DNA from: CATOSP01 sp965237775
Lineage (GTDB): Bacteria; Chloroflexota; Dehalococcoidia; Lucifugimonadales; UBA3495
Direction: 5' to 3'
DNA: 64,000 bases
Assembly (NCBI GenBank): GCA_965237775.1
Contig: OZ250155.1
Location: 3,968,001-4,032,000, forward strand
Shown here: in pieces, positions 47,611 through 57,484 of the stretch
Numbering within the stretch: position 1 is the first letter of the stretch
Layout: each line of letters begins with the position of its first letter
The notes under the pieces: model-generated
Seen by the model: the letters and a program-made list of their open reading frames with translations, nothing else
Database searches by the model: none
What the model was told of the DNA's origin: nothing
Translations under genes and position numbers: made by a program

Positions 47611-47910
47611 TCTCTAAAAGGCTCCTTGTATACGGCGTCGTGTCGGACGCCGTTGTTCTGCTCAATGGCCGAATCGTACAGGAACCCAGCCATGGAATCA
47701 ATTTGATGGTTGGCGGCGGAAAGACGAACAGCGCGTTATGACGAGATGCCCGCGAACAGTCGGGCAACATTGACAGTCGAACGACCCTGGCGGGGGTCCT
47801 CATTCCTATTCCCAAAACCTGCCGGGTGTATTATCTTAGGGCTGAGCCCAGCCCGGTCCGTCATGGGACCGATGGGACAGATTTATCCTACGGGAATTAT
47901 GGAGGCAGCC

Positions 47911-48270
47911 GTGAAGCTATTGAGGATTTCGGCCATTGACCACGTGCCCCTGGGCCCCGCCACGCCAATCGAAGGCTGGACCGGAGGCGAAGTCCACCGC
48001 ACCCGGCAACCCCTTCTGCCCGAGGGGACCAGCGAGCACTTCAGCAGCAGCGTTGTTAATTTCCAGAAGGGCGCTACCACCGGTTGGCATACTCACACCA
48101 CCGACCAGATCCTGGTCATCACCATGGGCAACGGCATCGTAGCAAACGAACACGAGCAGCATCACGTCAGCGTTGGCGACATGATACAGATCCTGCCAGG
48201 CGAGAACCACTGGCACGGCGCAACTGCCGATTCCTACATGGCCCACATCACCATCACCGGCCTCGGCTAA
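47911..48270 (+). CDS. cupin domain protein
   Basis: 119 residues. Start chosen at GTG 47911 because GGAGG precedes it by five bases; an ATG at 47899 lies in the same frame and overlaps that site. The metal-binding cupin motif 1 is GWHTHTTDQILVITMGNG, and motif 2 is GDMIQILPGENHWHGA. A strong terminator follows at 48370-48406. Probably a small metal-dependent enzyme similar to AraC-less carboxymuconolactone-type cupins; the role is unknown. Confidence 0.85.
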   Translation: MKLLRISAIDHVPLGPATPIEGWTGGEVHRTRQPLLPEGTSEHFSSSVVNFQKGATTGWHTHTTDQILVITMGNGIVANEHEQHHVSVGDMIQILPGENHWHGATADSYMAHITITGLG

Positions 48271-48369
48271 AAGTAAATCGGCCCTATCCACGCTGGCCGC
48301 CGAAGGGGCCTTCCAGCAATCAGCCGAGCCCAAGCCGCTAACCGGCCCCTTCAATAGCCACAAATCCAG

Positions 48370-48406
48370 CCAAAACCTCCCGCTCATCCTGAGCGGGAGG
48401 TTTTGG
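48370..48406 (+). terminator. perfect hairpin terminator after the cupin gene
   Basis: CCAAAACCTCCCGCTCA and its complement TGAGCGGGAGGTTTTGG around a three-base loop. The right arm ends in TTTT, so it can terminate the plus-strand cupin transcript. Confidence 0.85.
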
Positions 48407-48487
48407 CGGTCCCATCCCCACGACGTTCCCAACCTCCCTCCCGGCCCCCACATCCCTTAGTCGCGATAGCAGTACAATTACCGCGAC

Positions 48488-49795
48488 TTGAGAGCTAACG
48501 CGCAGGACACCAAAGGAAACCAATCCCCCTTCTTCTACGGCTGGGTCATCGTCCTCGTCATGGCTTCTGTGGGAGCCATGAGTATGGGCATGGGGTCGCT
48601 GAATTTCGGCTTGTTCATCAAGCCGATGGGCGACGAGCTAGGCATAGGACGCGCCTACTTCGGTTGGGCTCAAACAGCCCGCCAGGTTGCGAGCTCCGTA
48701 ACCAGCCCTCCCGTCGGTTGGTTGCTAGACCGGTTCGGCTCCCGCGTGATGTTGCCCGTAGCCGCCCTGGTGACCGGCTCTGCAATGATCGCCCTTTCCT
48801 TAATCGACCGCGAATGGCACTTGGTGGCGCTTTTCGCCATCATGGGCCTGGTTGGAATGAGTGGACCTGGCGCATTGGTGACCTCGGTGCCAGTCTTGAA
48901 ATGGTTTGTCAGGCGGCGGGGCGCCGCGATCGCCTTCGTGGGACTCGGGATTCCCCTGGGCGCGCTGGTCTTTGTTCCCCTCACCCAGGTATTCATAGAC
49001 GCCTGGGGCTGGCGCACGGCATGGGTTATCCTGGCGGTCCTGGGCGTGGGCGTGATCGTGCCACTGTCCGCGGTTTTCATCAGGCGTCAACCGGAGGACA
49101 TGGGGCTGCTTCCCGATGGCTCGTTACCCGGCAGGAAAACCGCACTCGGCGCGACACCCGCTAGCCGTGGGGAGGGAGTCGAGGTGTCCTGGAGTGTCCG
49201 CGAGGCTATGCGCACGTACTCCCTATGGAGCCTGGTGGTGGTATTCGCAATGGTCGCGTTGGCAACGGGGACGGTCGGAGTACACCGGATTGCGGCGTTC
49301 ATGGACCGGGGCCTCGACCCTACGCTGATCTCGTTCGCAACGGCTTTCGACGCCGTGCGCGCGGGTGTGTCGACCTTCGCCTTCGGGATGCTGGTCACGT
49401 GGGTACCCGCCAAGGTGCTGGGAGCCGTCGGCTTCTCGCTGCTCGGAATTGCCAGCGTCATGACGATTTACGCTCACGGCGCGCTATTGATGTTCTCTTC
49501 AATGGCCGTGTTCGGCCTCGGGATAGGAGGGATGATCTTCCTGCAGAACTTTATCTGGGCGGATTACTTCGGACGGGAGTACGTCGGCGGGATCCGGGGC
49601 GCGGTAAACCCGATAAACCTCACGGTGGGCGGAATTGGCCCACCGCTGGCCGGATACGTACGTGACTGGACCGGGTCGTATGACTCCGTCTGGTGGGGCG
49701 GGGTATGCCTGATGTTTCTGTCCGCTCTACTGCTGCTTTCCTCGACAGCGCCGCGGAAGAAAGTATCCCTTCCGGGAGTGGCCCTGAAGACCTGA
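48488..49795 (+). CDS. MFS transporter
   Basis: 435 residues with about 12 transmembrane helices. It starts at TTG 48488 (RANAQDTKGNQSPFFYGWVI), since no other start precedes the first helix. The MFS loop 2-3 motif is GWLLDRFGSRVMLP, and the middle loop is FIRRQPEDMGLLPDG. It resembles the oxalate/formate-type and monocarboxylate transporters of the major facilitator superfamily. It may import a carboxylate for the nearby catabolic genes. Confidence 0.9.
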   Translation: MRANAQDTKGNQSPFFYGWVIVLVMASVGAMSMGMGSLNFGLFIKPMGDELGIGRAYFGWAQTARQVASSVTSPPVGWLLDRFGSRVMLPVAALVTGSAMIALSLIDREWHLVALFAIMGLVGMSGPGALVTSVPVLKWFVRRRGAAIAFVGLGIPLGALVFVPLTQVFIDAWGWRTAWVILAVLGVGVIVPLSAVFIRRQPEDMGLLPDGSLPGRKTALGATPASRGEGVEVSWSVREAMRTYSLWSLVVVFAMVALATGTVGVHRIAAFMDRGLDPTLISFATAFDAVRAGVSTFAFGMLVTWVPAKVLGAVGFSLLGIASVMTIYAHGALLMFSSMAVFGLGIGGMIFLQNFIWADYFGREYVGGIRGAVNPINLTVGGIGPPLAGYVRDWTGSYDSVWWGGVCLMFLSALLLLSSTAPRKKVSLPGVALKT

Positions 49796-49830
49796 CCAGT
49801 CACTACGGCGCACGGGCTTGACCCAGGGCT

Positions 49831-50874
49831 TTAGTCCGCCACCCGGACCAGCTTTTGCATTGAACGCAGTTCGCGGGGCGGGTCCATGTGCCTGCCGTAG
49901 TCGGTCCAAGCGACCTCCGCTACGTAGATGTCTCCCTTGGAATCCACCGCTATGCCGTGAGGGGAATAGAACCGCCCGGTCTGCTCCCCGTAGCTCTCGC
50001 GTCCCACCCTGGCAAGCACCTTGCCCTTGGTGTTCATCACGGTGACCCGCGGGCCAAGGTCTGTCCCAATGTCGTTGGTGCCGATCCCGCAGAAATACTC
50101 GCCGATGTAGAGGAGTTCCTCGCCGGACCGGTCGTTGAGACAGATCGCCGCGGCCCGGGAGAGGTTGCCCCACTGGGTCTCGTACTTGCCGTCCGAGCTG
50201 AAAACCTGAATGCGGTGGTTCTCACGGTCGGCGATGTATACCCAACCGTCTTTGTCCACCACCACGTTATGGACGATGTTGAATTGCCCGTCCCCGGTGC
50301 CTGATTCACCCCAGGAAAATAACAGCTTTCCGTCGGGGGTGTATTTGTGCACCCTAGCGTTGGAATAGCCGTCCGCTACGTAGAACTCCCCGGTCCGCTT
50401 GTCGAAAGCCACATGGGCGGGGACGCAGAATGGGTCCCCGCTCATTTTGGGAGTAGGTTGATGGGGAGTGCCAAGGGTCATAAGCAGCTCGCCATAGACG
50501 GTAAACTGCCTGACTGTGCTGTCCCCGTTATCGACGCAAAAAACGGTGCCGTCGGGGGCGATGGTCACCCCGTGGGGATTGGTAAACACCCCTTCTCCCC
50601 AGGTCCGCACCACGTTTCCCGAGGAATCGAACACGATCATCGGGATGGTCCCGCGGTTGAAGACATAGACTTGGTCGTCGGAGTCCACATCGACGGAAGT
50701 GCCTTCCTTGTAGACGCATCCATCGGGGAGCTGGCCGAAGTTTTCCCCCGAGACCTGGTAGTTAAAACCGTTCTCTCCGATCACGACGGGGTCGCCGCCC
50801 TGTCCGTCTGCCCCGTGCCCTTCTGTCCGCACGCCATATTCCCAATCTTGCCGTTGCTCAACCAATTCCTTCAC
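49831..50874 (-). CDS. NHL-repeat beta-propeller protein
   Basis: 347 residues, ATG 50874. Repeated NHL-type blades are VDVDSDDQVYVFNRGTIPMI, PHGVTIAPDGTVFCVDNGD, HVAFDKRTGEFYVADGYSN, NVVVDKDGWVYIADRENHR and PHGIAVDSKGDIYVAEVAW. A six-bladed propeller like peptidyl-alpha-hydroxyglycine lyase is likely. No signal peptide is evident. Confidence 0.85.
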   Translation of the reverse strand: MKELVEQRQDWEYGVRTEGHGADGQGGDPVVIGENGFNYQVSGENFGQLPDGCVYKEGTSVDVDSDDQVYVFNRGTIPMIVFDSSGNVVRTWGEGVFTNPHGVTIAPDGTVFCVDNGDSTVRQFTVYGELLMTLGTPHQPTPKMSGDPFCVPAHVAFDKRTGEFYVADGYSNARVHKYTPDGKLLFSWGESGTGDGQFNIVHNVVVDKDGWVYIADRENHRIQVFSSDGKYETQWGNLSRAAAICLNDRSGEELLYIGEYFCGIGTNDIGTDLGPRVTVMNTKGKVLARVGRESYGEQTGRFYSPHGIAVDSKGDIYVAEVAWTDYGRHMDPPRELRSMQKLVRVAD

Positions 50875-50939
50875 CTCGCAATATCAGCCCAATAATTCTA
50901 GAGCATCCTACTCCGCAAGGGTAGATCGGAGTTGAAAGA

Positions 50940-51294
50940 TTAACTGTTCAGACTCGATGAGGCGGATTGGTTGAATCCCGCATCGGTCATCTCTGTGATT
51001 AAGCCTCTCAAGATGTCCCGTCCCCCAGCCCGTCATTCCGGGCTTGACCCGGAATCCAGAAACCTTTGCAACCAGCAACGGTCCCTATCATTGGCATTTC
51101 TGGATTCCCGCCTTCGGAGACCTTTGCGTAACCTTCCGCGACTCCCGCGAGAGCGAGAATCCAGAGTGCGCCCAGATACGGAGTACGCCCTCACCCTAAC
51201 CCTCTCCCTCCGGGAGAGGGGGTTATTCAAAGGTCTCCCTTCGCGGGAATGACGGGCTGGGGTCGGGAAAGATCCATCAAGTCTGAACAGTTAC
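50940..51294. mobile_element. miniature (MITE-like) element with IS66-like ends
   Basis: 355 bp. Left end TTAACTGTTCAGACTCGATG and right end complement GTAACTGTTCAGACTTGATG. It is flanked by an exact 8-bp duplication TTGAAAGA (50932-50939 and 51295-51302), the duplication length of IS66. It has no coding capacity. Inside, a second pair of inverted arms (CCAGCCCGTCATTCC and GGAATGACGGGCTGG) and several gaa-tcc-type repeats allow it to fold back on itself. It was probably moved by an IS66-family transposase such as that at 16657-17991 or a relative. Confidence 0.9.
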
Positions 51295-51327
51295 TTGAAA
51301 GATGGTAGGGTCTATCCCCGGGGCCGG

Positions 51328-52434
51328 TCAGAAAGCTGTGGAGGGAAGACAAGAAAAAGCTACAACTATCGGGCCTCTCTCGGACGGTGCTTCTCCAGCC
51401 ACGGTAACGTCTCGGTCGAACACGCGGACGGCGGTGTTCCCAGCTAGGTCTTCCAGCTTTGAGTTAACCACCAATCGGTATTCACCATCTTTCCACGGTG
51501 AAGCGGGTGTAAACGTCCAGCTACTCTCCGCCGCGCCAACCTCACCCCATCCCCGCAATGGAGTTTCCTCAGGACCACAGACCCAGAGACTGTGCTGAAG
51601 AAGCGCGTGGTCGAGCGGGCGATCGAACTCAACCAACAGCGGGCGAAGAGAACCAACCCCGGGAGCGGTCAAGTGCCAACAGCCAGGATCGATCCGGGAC
51701 CTCAGAGCCGGACCAATCCGGTAGCTTCGTTTCCCGCCGGTCTTTAAGGGTTGCCCCCTGGCATCGCGATATTCGGGACCAATCTCCACCCTGACCGGTA
51801 CTCCCTCGGTCAGGGGGTAGCCGACTTCCAGGTTGGGAACGAGCCCGCGCTTGATTCGGCCGGGGTCCAACAGCATCGTCAAACGCCGCCGCGCCGGGTC
51901 CCATAACTCTGGGTCCGGGGGGAGAAAGGCCCCTTCCAACGCCTCTCCGATATCCTCTCGGCAGACCCTGACCGCCCGGTCGGCCCAACCCTCGCTCATC
52001 GGCCTTGAAAAGTGGACGTAAACCTTTAGTAGATTGACCGGGACTTCGGCGGCTGTGGGGTAGATCGCTACGACTTCCGTGGCCGGAGCCAACTGAGCCG
52101 ACGGGCATTGAATAGTCCAGACTTCCAGGTTATCAGGTCCTCCGCCAGCATCAACCAGGAATGAGTAGACCGTCCCGTCTATAAACTGGAACCGCGGAAC
52201 GAAACACACCGCATCCCGTTCCACGAAGAATCGTCCCGCGACAGAAGGTACCTCCCTAAAATCGCCAGCCTCTTCTAGGACCTTGGCAGGCAAGACCGCC
52301 ACTCGCTCCCCAAGGTCCGCGGCGGATAACGAGCCCAACTCGCGTAGCTCGGATTCGGTCCAACCGCGGACCCTGAGACCGCACTGTTCCCCTAAGTCTG
52401 CCCATTCCAGGTAAAGGCGGCGGCTCTGTGTCAC
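51328..52434 (-). CDS. Ig-like (SbsA-type) domain protein
   Basis: 368 residues starting at GTG 52434, whose GTGA overlaps the stop of the upstream gene. Two Big_5/SbsA-type Ig-like segments are visible, with YPTAAEVPVNLLKVYVHFSR PM and later RPLLVEFDRPLDHALLQ ... EYRLVVNSKLEDLAGN. No signal peptide is evident. Not recognised beyond these folds. Translationally coupled to the beta-propeller gene. Confidence 0.75.
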   Translation of the reverse strand: MTQSRRLYLEWADLGEQCGLRVRGWTESELRELGSLSAADLGERVAVLPAKVLEEAGDFREVPSVAGRFFVERDAVCFVPRFQFIDGTVYSFLVDAGGGPDNLEVWTIQCPSAQLAPATEVVAIYPTAAEVPVNLLKVYVHFSRPMSEGWADRAVRVCREDIGEALEGAFLPPDPELWDPARRRLTMLLDPGRIKRGLVPNLEVGYPLTEGVPVRVEIGPEYRDARGQPLKTGGKRSYRIGPALRSRIDPGCWHLTAPGVGSLRPLLVEFDRPLDHALLQHSLWVCGPEETPLRGWGEVGAAESSWTFTPASPWKDGEYRLVVNSKLEDLAGNTAVRVFDRDVTVAGEAPSERGPIVVAFSCLPSTAF

Positions 52435-53525
52435 AGGGTGTCGGTGGCGTAGGACCGCAGGTGCGTGCGGCCATCCTCGTCTTGTTGCAGCATCAGTACG
52501 CCGCTGCCGTTGAAATTGGCCATCCGCTTGACTCCGGGGTGGGGCAGTATCTGCCGGGGCACGCCTACTCCGGGGGTTACGGGGTCGTGAGGGCTCTCGT
52601 CTAATGAATCGTCAGGCACGGTCAGAGACACCTGCCCATCGATGTCCCTGCAGTCGATCTTGAACAGCGGGTGACGGTCGTTGCACACCAGGAGGTATTC
52701 ACCGCCGTTATGCTCGTACGAAACCAGGTCCAACGGACGATTGTGCGCTCCCAGTTCGGCGACGGTCGTCCCCTTAGCTTGTTTCCCCGGTTCCAGGTCA
52801 CTCAGGGAGAACTTGACCACCGGAGTGCAGGTGTAACTGGCCAGGAGGCTGCTGTTTCCCTGGTAGGGGACGAAAGCCCGGATGGGCGCCGCTGACTCGT
52901 ACTGGCCATGAGAAACGTGGAAGATTTCCAAAGAATTGGACTCGGAACCCCCGTTGAAGGGGAACGGAATCCGGCGCAGCGTGGAGGAAAATTCCTCGTT
53001 GGACGTCCCGGCCACGATCAACAGTCCGTCCACGTAGGACATGTCGGTCACGGTAACGGTCCGCAACTTCTCTCGGGCTACAAGTCGGGGGTCATCCTCG
53101 TCCGCCGCATCCTTGATTACCGTTTGCGAGAATGCCACGTTATCCAAGGGCACGTCGTCGATGGCTCCACCGCCCGAAACCCTGATCAACACCGGAACGG
53201 CGGCGTCTCCGCTGCCTCGCATGACTGAGAAGTACACGTTGCCGGAGGTGGGATGGACGGCCATGTCGCGGATAGACACGTCCTCCCGTGCACACCCCAG
53301 ATACGACGCTAGGGAAGTGTCGAAATTGTCGATGGTCACGGTCGGAGCTCCACTGCCGGCCTCGGTGTCACCCGCGTCTATTGCAAATATGGCCGCGCCG
53401 GCATTGTCCCCGAAGAACAAAATTCCCTCTGGACCGAAGGCCAGCGGACCCACGGACTTGATTGCTGGTGTACCGACTTCCAACCCAAAATCATCCAGAT
53501 TTATCGTAGTACCGTACTCCACCAT
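52431..53525 (-). CDS. beta-propeller-like protein, unknown function
   Basis: 364 residues, ATG 53525. It has repeated segments of about 50 residues such as VGPLAFGPEGILFFGDNAGA, IRDMAVHPTSGNVYFSVMRG and DLVSYEHNGGEYLLVCNDRH, typical of a beta-propeller. No catalytic signature. The stop overlaps the start of the Ig-like gene by four bases, so both products are made together. Confidence 0.8.
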   Translation of the reverse strand: MVEYGTTINLDDFGLEVGTPAIKSVGPLAFGPEGILFFGDNAGAAIFAIDAGDTEAGSGAPTVTIDNFDTSLASYLGCAREDVSIRDMAVHPTSGNVYFSVMRGSGDAAVPVLIRVSGGGAIDDVPLDNVAFSQTVIKDAADEDDPRLVAREKLRTVTVTDMSYVDGLLIVAGTSNEEFSSTLRRIPFPFNGGSESNSLEIFHVSHGQYESAAPIRAFVPYQGNSSLLASYTCTPVVKFSLSDLEPGKQAKGTTVAELGAHNRPLDLVSYEHNGGEYLLVCNDRHPLFKIDCRDIDGQVSLTVPDDSLDESPHDPVTPGVGVPRQILPHPGVKRMANFNGSGVLMLQQDEDGRTHLRSYATDTL

Positions 53526-54331
53526 CTTAGCCTCCTACGCATTCAGGACTCGAATTTCCGCCAGTGTAGCATTATGTCCATTCCCCCGCCACCAACAGCT
53601 TTCCAACCTCAAGGCAATCGCATATTGATTAGAATAGCCCTGTCATTCCCGCGAAAGAGGGAATCCATTGCCCGAATCCGGCAGTTCCTTCACCTAACAT
53701 GTCATTTCGGGGCGTCTGGACTTCGGCCTTCGGTGGAGTGACAGTGGGACCGGCCTAATATGCGGTTGCTCTGTTGCCAACCGCAAGGGTTAATGATTAC
53801 CGGTCAACAGGTATAAACCTGCCATTTTTTGTTCTTGCGTCAATCTGTGTCAATTTGCGCCACCACTCCCGGTGCCGAGTCGGGGTATGGGTCCGGTGTT
53901 TCACACTTAGCAGCAATTATATTAGCGATTGGCTACCGTACTTGAGAAGGGCCGAGGTGTCAGCAGGGTCATTCGATTATCGGCCCAATTGTCCGAACCG
54001 GGATTCACAGGATTATGGGATTCGCATGATTTCCAATCATATAAATCCCGGAATCGGAGAAATCACAGTTCAGACGAACAATCGAATGACCCTAGAGGTG
54101 TCAGCGACTCTGGGGTGGTCCTTCGACTATGCTGAGTTATTTTCAGGATGAGCGGAGATGGGGCGGCACGCTCGAAAGGAACCAAAGGTGATTGATTGCT
54201 GGTGAACCCAGGTAAGCCACGATTCAGACGAACCAACAGCCCTGCTGCCACCGGCATGTCAAAGCTGCCGGTCTGGTATAATTCGCGGATTCCTCGTAGC
54301 AAAAATTCATAGTTAGGTAAGGAAGGACGCC
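53526..54331. other. intergenic region with repeat sequence
   Basis: About 800 bases without a supported gene. It contains a dispersed-repeat-like stretch around 53640-53675 (TCATTCCCGCGAAAGAGGGA) and another of the GGGATTCACAGGATTATGGG type around 53995-54020. An ORF at 53774-54151 covers these repeats and has no domain, so I do not call it. Confidence 0.5.
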
Positions 54332-54700
54332 ATGACCACCGAACGCCGGAGAGGTACTGTCTCCCTTCGCCAGGTTAGCGGATCAGCCCGGTCCAGGAAG
54401 GTCAGAGTGGACCTGGGCGAGGAATCCTCGTTTTCCGGCCTTCCCGCCCCCGTGAAGGTTGGCGACGCTTCGTATTTCTTAGTTCACGGACGCGACGGGT
54501 ACAAGCTTCTTTCGACCGTCTGCCCACATCAGGGAGGCGAGATCATGGACGAAGGGGACGAACTATTCGTCTGCGACGGGCACGGATGGCAATACGAGAA
54601 GGACGAAGGCGCCTGCGCTACCCGCGCCGACTTCCGCATGAAAGCGTTCCTGGTTACCCTGCAGAACGGCCACCTGGTCGCCCTAGTCCCGGACGAGTAG
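54332..54700 (+). CDS. Rieske [2Fe-2S] domain protein
   Basis: 122 residues with start ATG 54332. The Rieske ligand pairs are CPHQGG and CDGHGW, inside the usual beta-barrel (DASYFLVHGRDGYKLLSTVC). The size suits a Rieske ferredoxin or a small subunit of a Rieske oxygenase. It is followed by a strong terminator. It might supply electrons to the Rieske dioxygenase at 39489-40865; that is inference. Confidence 0.88.
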   Translation: MTTERRRGTVSLRQVSGSARSRKVRVDLGEESSFSGLPAPVKVGDASYFLVHGRDGYKLLSTVCPHQGGEIMDEGDELFVCDGHGWQYEKDEGACATRADFRMKAFLVTLQNGHLVALVPDE

Positions 54701-54758
54701 CCTACCGATTTCCCTCCCACCCATTTCCATAGCGACCGCATATCCTAACCAACAAAGA

Positions 54759-54800
54759 AAAGGCCCCGCCCGGGGAACCGGCTTCCCGGGCGGGGCCTTT
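54759..54800 (+). terminator. GC-rich hairpin terminator
   Basis: AAAGGCCCCGCCCGGG and its complement CCCGGGCGGGGCCTTT around a 10-base loop, lying between the convergent Rieske gene and D-aminoacylase-type gene. It ends with TTT on the plus strand and AAA at its start, so it can act on both strands. Confidence 0.85.
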
Positions 54801-54825
54801 GTCTATTCCAAGGACCTTGGTAGGA

Positions 54826-56502
54826 CTAGCCTACCATGTCGTAGCTGCGTAGCAACTTGCCAGGCAGGGCGTCGGTGCACTCGTTCTCGATGAACGTTAC
54901 GGTGCCGTTGACCAGTATGTAGCGGATCCCCGTGGGTTTTTGCACCAACCGTTTCTCGCCGCCGGGGAAGTCCGTCTCGAACCGAGGCTTGTCGTATAGC
55001 AACCCCAGCTCGTCCATGTTGTAGATCATCACATCGGCCCAATCGCCAACGCGCAGGGTCCCACGGCCCTTCATGTCGGAGAAGGCGGCGGGCAGCGCGC
55101 TCATCTTCTGGTGGGCCTGTTCCAGGGTCATCAGGTTGTTGTCGCGTATCCAGTGCGCCAGGAAGTAAACGGGCCAAACGCTGTTGACCAGGAACCTAGT
55201 ATGAGCGCCGCCGTCAGACACCGAGATGTGGACGAAGGGATCGACCAGCCTCTCGGCCCTGGCCTCGTCTCCCTGTCCGCCGGCGGGATGGGCGAACTCG
55301 GTTTCCAGGTCTTCGTCCAGGGCAATGTCCAGGAACGCGTCCAACGGGTGTTTGCCCTCGGCCTCGGCGATGTCGGCGATGGACAGCCCCTCGTATTTTA
55401 GGTTCCGCTCCAGCGCCACTTCCACGACTTGCAACTGGGTCCAGTCGGTCCTGGCGTGGGGGCGATCAATAACGTCGCGCTTCATGCCCTCGCGAACACC
55501 GTCCTCGGACAGCTTGGCGATGCGCTCCTCCTTGCTGCCGACCAGTGGTTGCACCCAGTGGGGCATGTAATCAAACAGGTTGTATTCGGAGAGCTTGAAC
55601 TCGGCGATGGTAGGCACCGAGCCTTGTTGCGCCAGCACGGGAAGCCCTTCCTCCCGGACCTGCTTTAGCCAGGTGTAGCCCTCTTCGTCGCCCAGGGCCA
55701 CGTGAAGCGGGCGACCACTCATTCTGACCATTTCCGCCAGCATCTCCCGCTGTCCGGCGCGGTCGTCGGAGATGCCGATGGTCCAACCCAGGTGGCCCAC
55801 GCCGAACCCACTCAAGACCTGGGAGAGCGCGTAGAACTCCTCCGGAGACGCCACGTGGCTGGGAAGCCAGCTACCATCCTCGGGCCGGTCTTCCAGGTTC
55901 TTGTCGGCAGACAGTCCGAAGGCCCCTGCCTTCATCGAGTCGTGGAGGATCTGCTTCATCTGGTTCAGCTCGGCTTCGGTGACGGAGGTCCGTTCCCGCG
56001 CCGGAATCATGCCCAGAACGTAGGCCCGCAACGGGGAAAAGGGCACCAACGCACCAACGTTCACGCCCAAACCCTGGCGGTCGAGGCTATCCATATATTC
56101 GGGGAAAGTCTCCCAGTCCCAGCGCATACCCTGACGCATCGACTCCAGGGGAATGGCCTCGATTCGGTTCATCATGCGCATGTTCAGATCGCGGTCATCG
56201 GGCCTCGTAGGCGCAAACCCAAAGCCGCACTGCCCGACGGTCAGGGAGGTCACGCCGAACCAACCGGATAGGGAAGCGTAGGGGTCCCAGTTGAGTTGGG
56301 CGTCGTAGTGGGTGTGCAGGTCCACCGCGCCTGGCGCGACGATGCAGCCGCTGGCGTCCAGTTCCCTGGCGCCGCCCGAGGATATCCGGCCGCTGATCAT
56401 AGCCACGCGCCCGTTCTTGACCCCGACGTCGGCTTTGACTCGGGGGAGTCCTGTGCCGTCGACTACCGTGCCGCCACGGATTACCAAATCAAACTCAGGC
56501 AT
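54826..56502 (-). CDS. N-acyl-D-amino-acid deacylase-type amidohydrolase
   Basis: 558 residues, ATG 56502. The N-terminal DLVIRGGTVVDGTGLPRVKADVG is typical for the family, then the metal site VDLHTHYDAQLNWDP (HxH), SLTVGQCGFGFAP, a catalytic Asp in ISVSDGGAHTRFL near residue 450, and the C-terminal RVGDWADVMIYN. It belongs to the D-aminoacylase/dihydroorotase-like superfamily, which cleaves N-acyl bonds; the exact substrate is open. Confidence 0.9.
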   Translation of the reverse strand: MPEFDLVIRGGTVVDGTGLPRVKADVGVKNGRVAMISGRISSGGARELDASGCIVAPGAVDLHTHYDAQLNWDPYASLSGWFGVTSLTVGQCGFGFAPTRPDDRDLNMRMMNRIEAIPLESMRQGMRWDWETFPEYMDSLDRQGLGVNVGALVPFSPLRAYVLGMIPARERTSVTEAELNQMKQILHDSMKAGAFGLSADKNLEDRPEDGSWLPSHVASPEEFYALSQVLSGFGVGHLGWTIGISDDRAGQREMLAEMVRMSGRPLHVALGDEEGYTWLKQVREEGLPVLAQQGSVPTIAEFKLSEYNLFDYMPHWVQPLVGSKEERIAKLSEDGVREGMKRDVIDRPHARTDWTQLQVVEVALERNLKYEGLSIADIAEAEGKHPLDAFLDIALDEDLETEFAHPAGGQGDEARAERLVDPFVHISVSDGGAHTRFLVNSVWPVYFLAHWIRDNNLMTLEQAHQKMSALPAAFSDMKGRGTLRVGDWADVMIYNMDELGLLYDKPRFETDFPGGEKRLVQKPTGIRYILVNGTVTFIENECTDALPGKLLRSYDMVG

Positions 56503-56887
56503 AAAGTTGCCTCCAACGACAATCTGTCACGATTTCGAGCCACCCAGTCCAACGACAAGGGCAACCTGATATGCGCCGAGTGTAAGTCTCGCAATTATTG
56601 ATGTCAACGTTTTTGACGAAACACGGTTATTTTGTGGAAAAACACAACCACAATAGTTTCAGAGCTGAGGATATTGGCCGCAGCAGTCGGCCAAAGCATT
56701 GATGTACGACACTCAGGTCATGGCAGGTTTGTGCTCCCAGGCTACTGTTGCTCGATGAACGGGCAGGGTATGGTCACCCCTGGTAGACGCTTTGCGGGTT
56801 GAAAGTCTTCGGTTTGCGACAGAGTGCAACGCGTTTCATAGGACTCATCGGATATGAGGGAAAACGCCCGGCGCTGGGAGCGCTGCC
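56503..56887. other. intergenic region, no supported gene
   Basis: About 385 bases. No coding potential, RNA gene or clear terminator was seen. Confidence 0.5.
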
Positions 56888-57484
56888 TCACACGGGGCGT
56901 TGGTTACGCTGCGTCCGTTGCCTACGGGGGCGCTGAGGGTTCCACAATCGTTCGTAGGTCACGCGACCGTCCATGCGCCGTTGAAGCATGTACACGTCTG
57001 GATTGGAAAGGCTCTCCCATTCTTCGAAACCAAAGGTGTCGTCCAAGGAGTTCAGAACCAGACTCAGCAAGTTTCCGTGAGTAGCCGCCGACGGAAGTTC
57101 ATAACCGCCGTCTAGCAGTTCGTAAATGCCGCTCCGGGCCCGAGCCAACACCTCCCGAGCCGATTCACCTCCGGGAGCGCGTAGGTCCAGGTCGTCGAAG
57201 GAATCACGGACCACGTCCCGCCAATGACTTATGGGACTCTTTGACAGGATTCGCTCATTGAATCGAGAGTCCACGTGGACCATCAGTCCATTCGCCGTGG
57301 CAAACGGCTCGATACTCTGCCGGGCGCGCCTGAACGCGCTAGCCACAACAAAGTCGATTTGTCTGCCGGTCAGAAAGTCGGCCAGCGCGTCGGCTTGCCG
57401 GAATCCAAGATGGGTCAAATGAGAGTCTGGACTCTGACCAGACGACTCGCAATGTCGAATCAAGAGCAGTCTTCTATTCGGCAA
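56888..57484 (-). CDS. histidine phosphatase family protein
   Basis: About 198 residues. TTG 57484 has AGGAG four bases upstream and gives LPNRRLLLIRHCESSGQSPD; TTG 57553 is the alternative. The catalytic RHxE motif is RHCES (usually RHGE) and the second His is in AATHGNLLSLVL. The pattern fits the phosphoglycerate-mutase-like branch. The C-terminus is very basic (PRRQRTQRNQR). The substrate is unknown. Confidence 0.82.
   Translation of the reverse strand: MPNRRLLLIRHCESSGQSPDSHLTHLGFRQADALADFLTGRQIDFVVASAFRRARQSIEPFATANGLMVHVDSRFNERILSKSPISHWRDVVRDSFDDLDLRAPGGESAREVLARARSGIYELLDGGYELPSAATHGNLLSLVLNSLDDTFGFEEWESLSNPDVYMLQRRMDGRVTYERLWNPQRPRRQRTQRNQRPV

Noticed and set aside
53774..54151. 125-residue ORF in the gap before the Rieske gene
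   Set aside because: It runs across dispersed repeat sequence and has no protein-like pattern.
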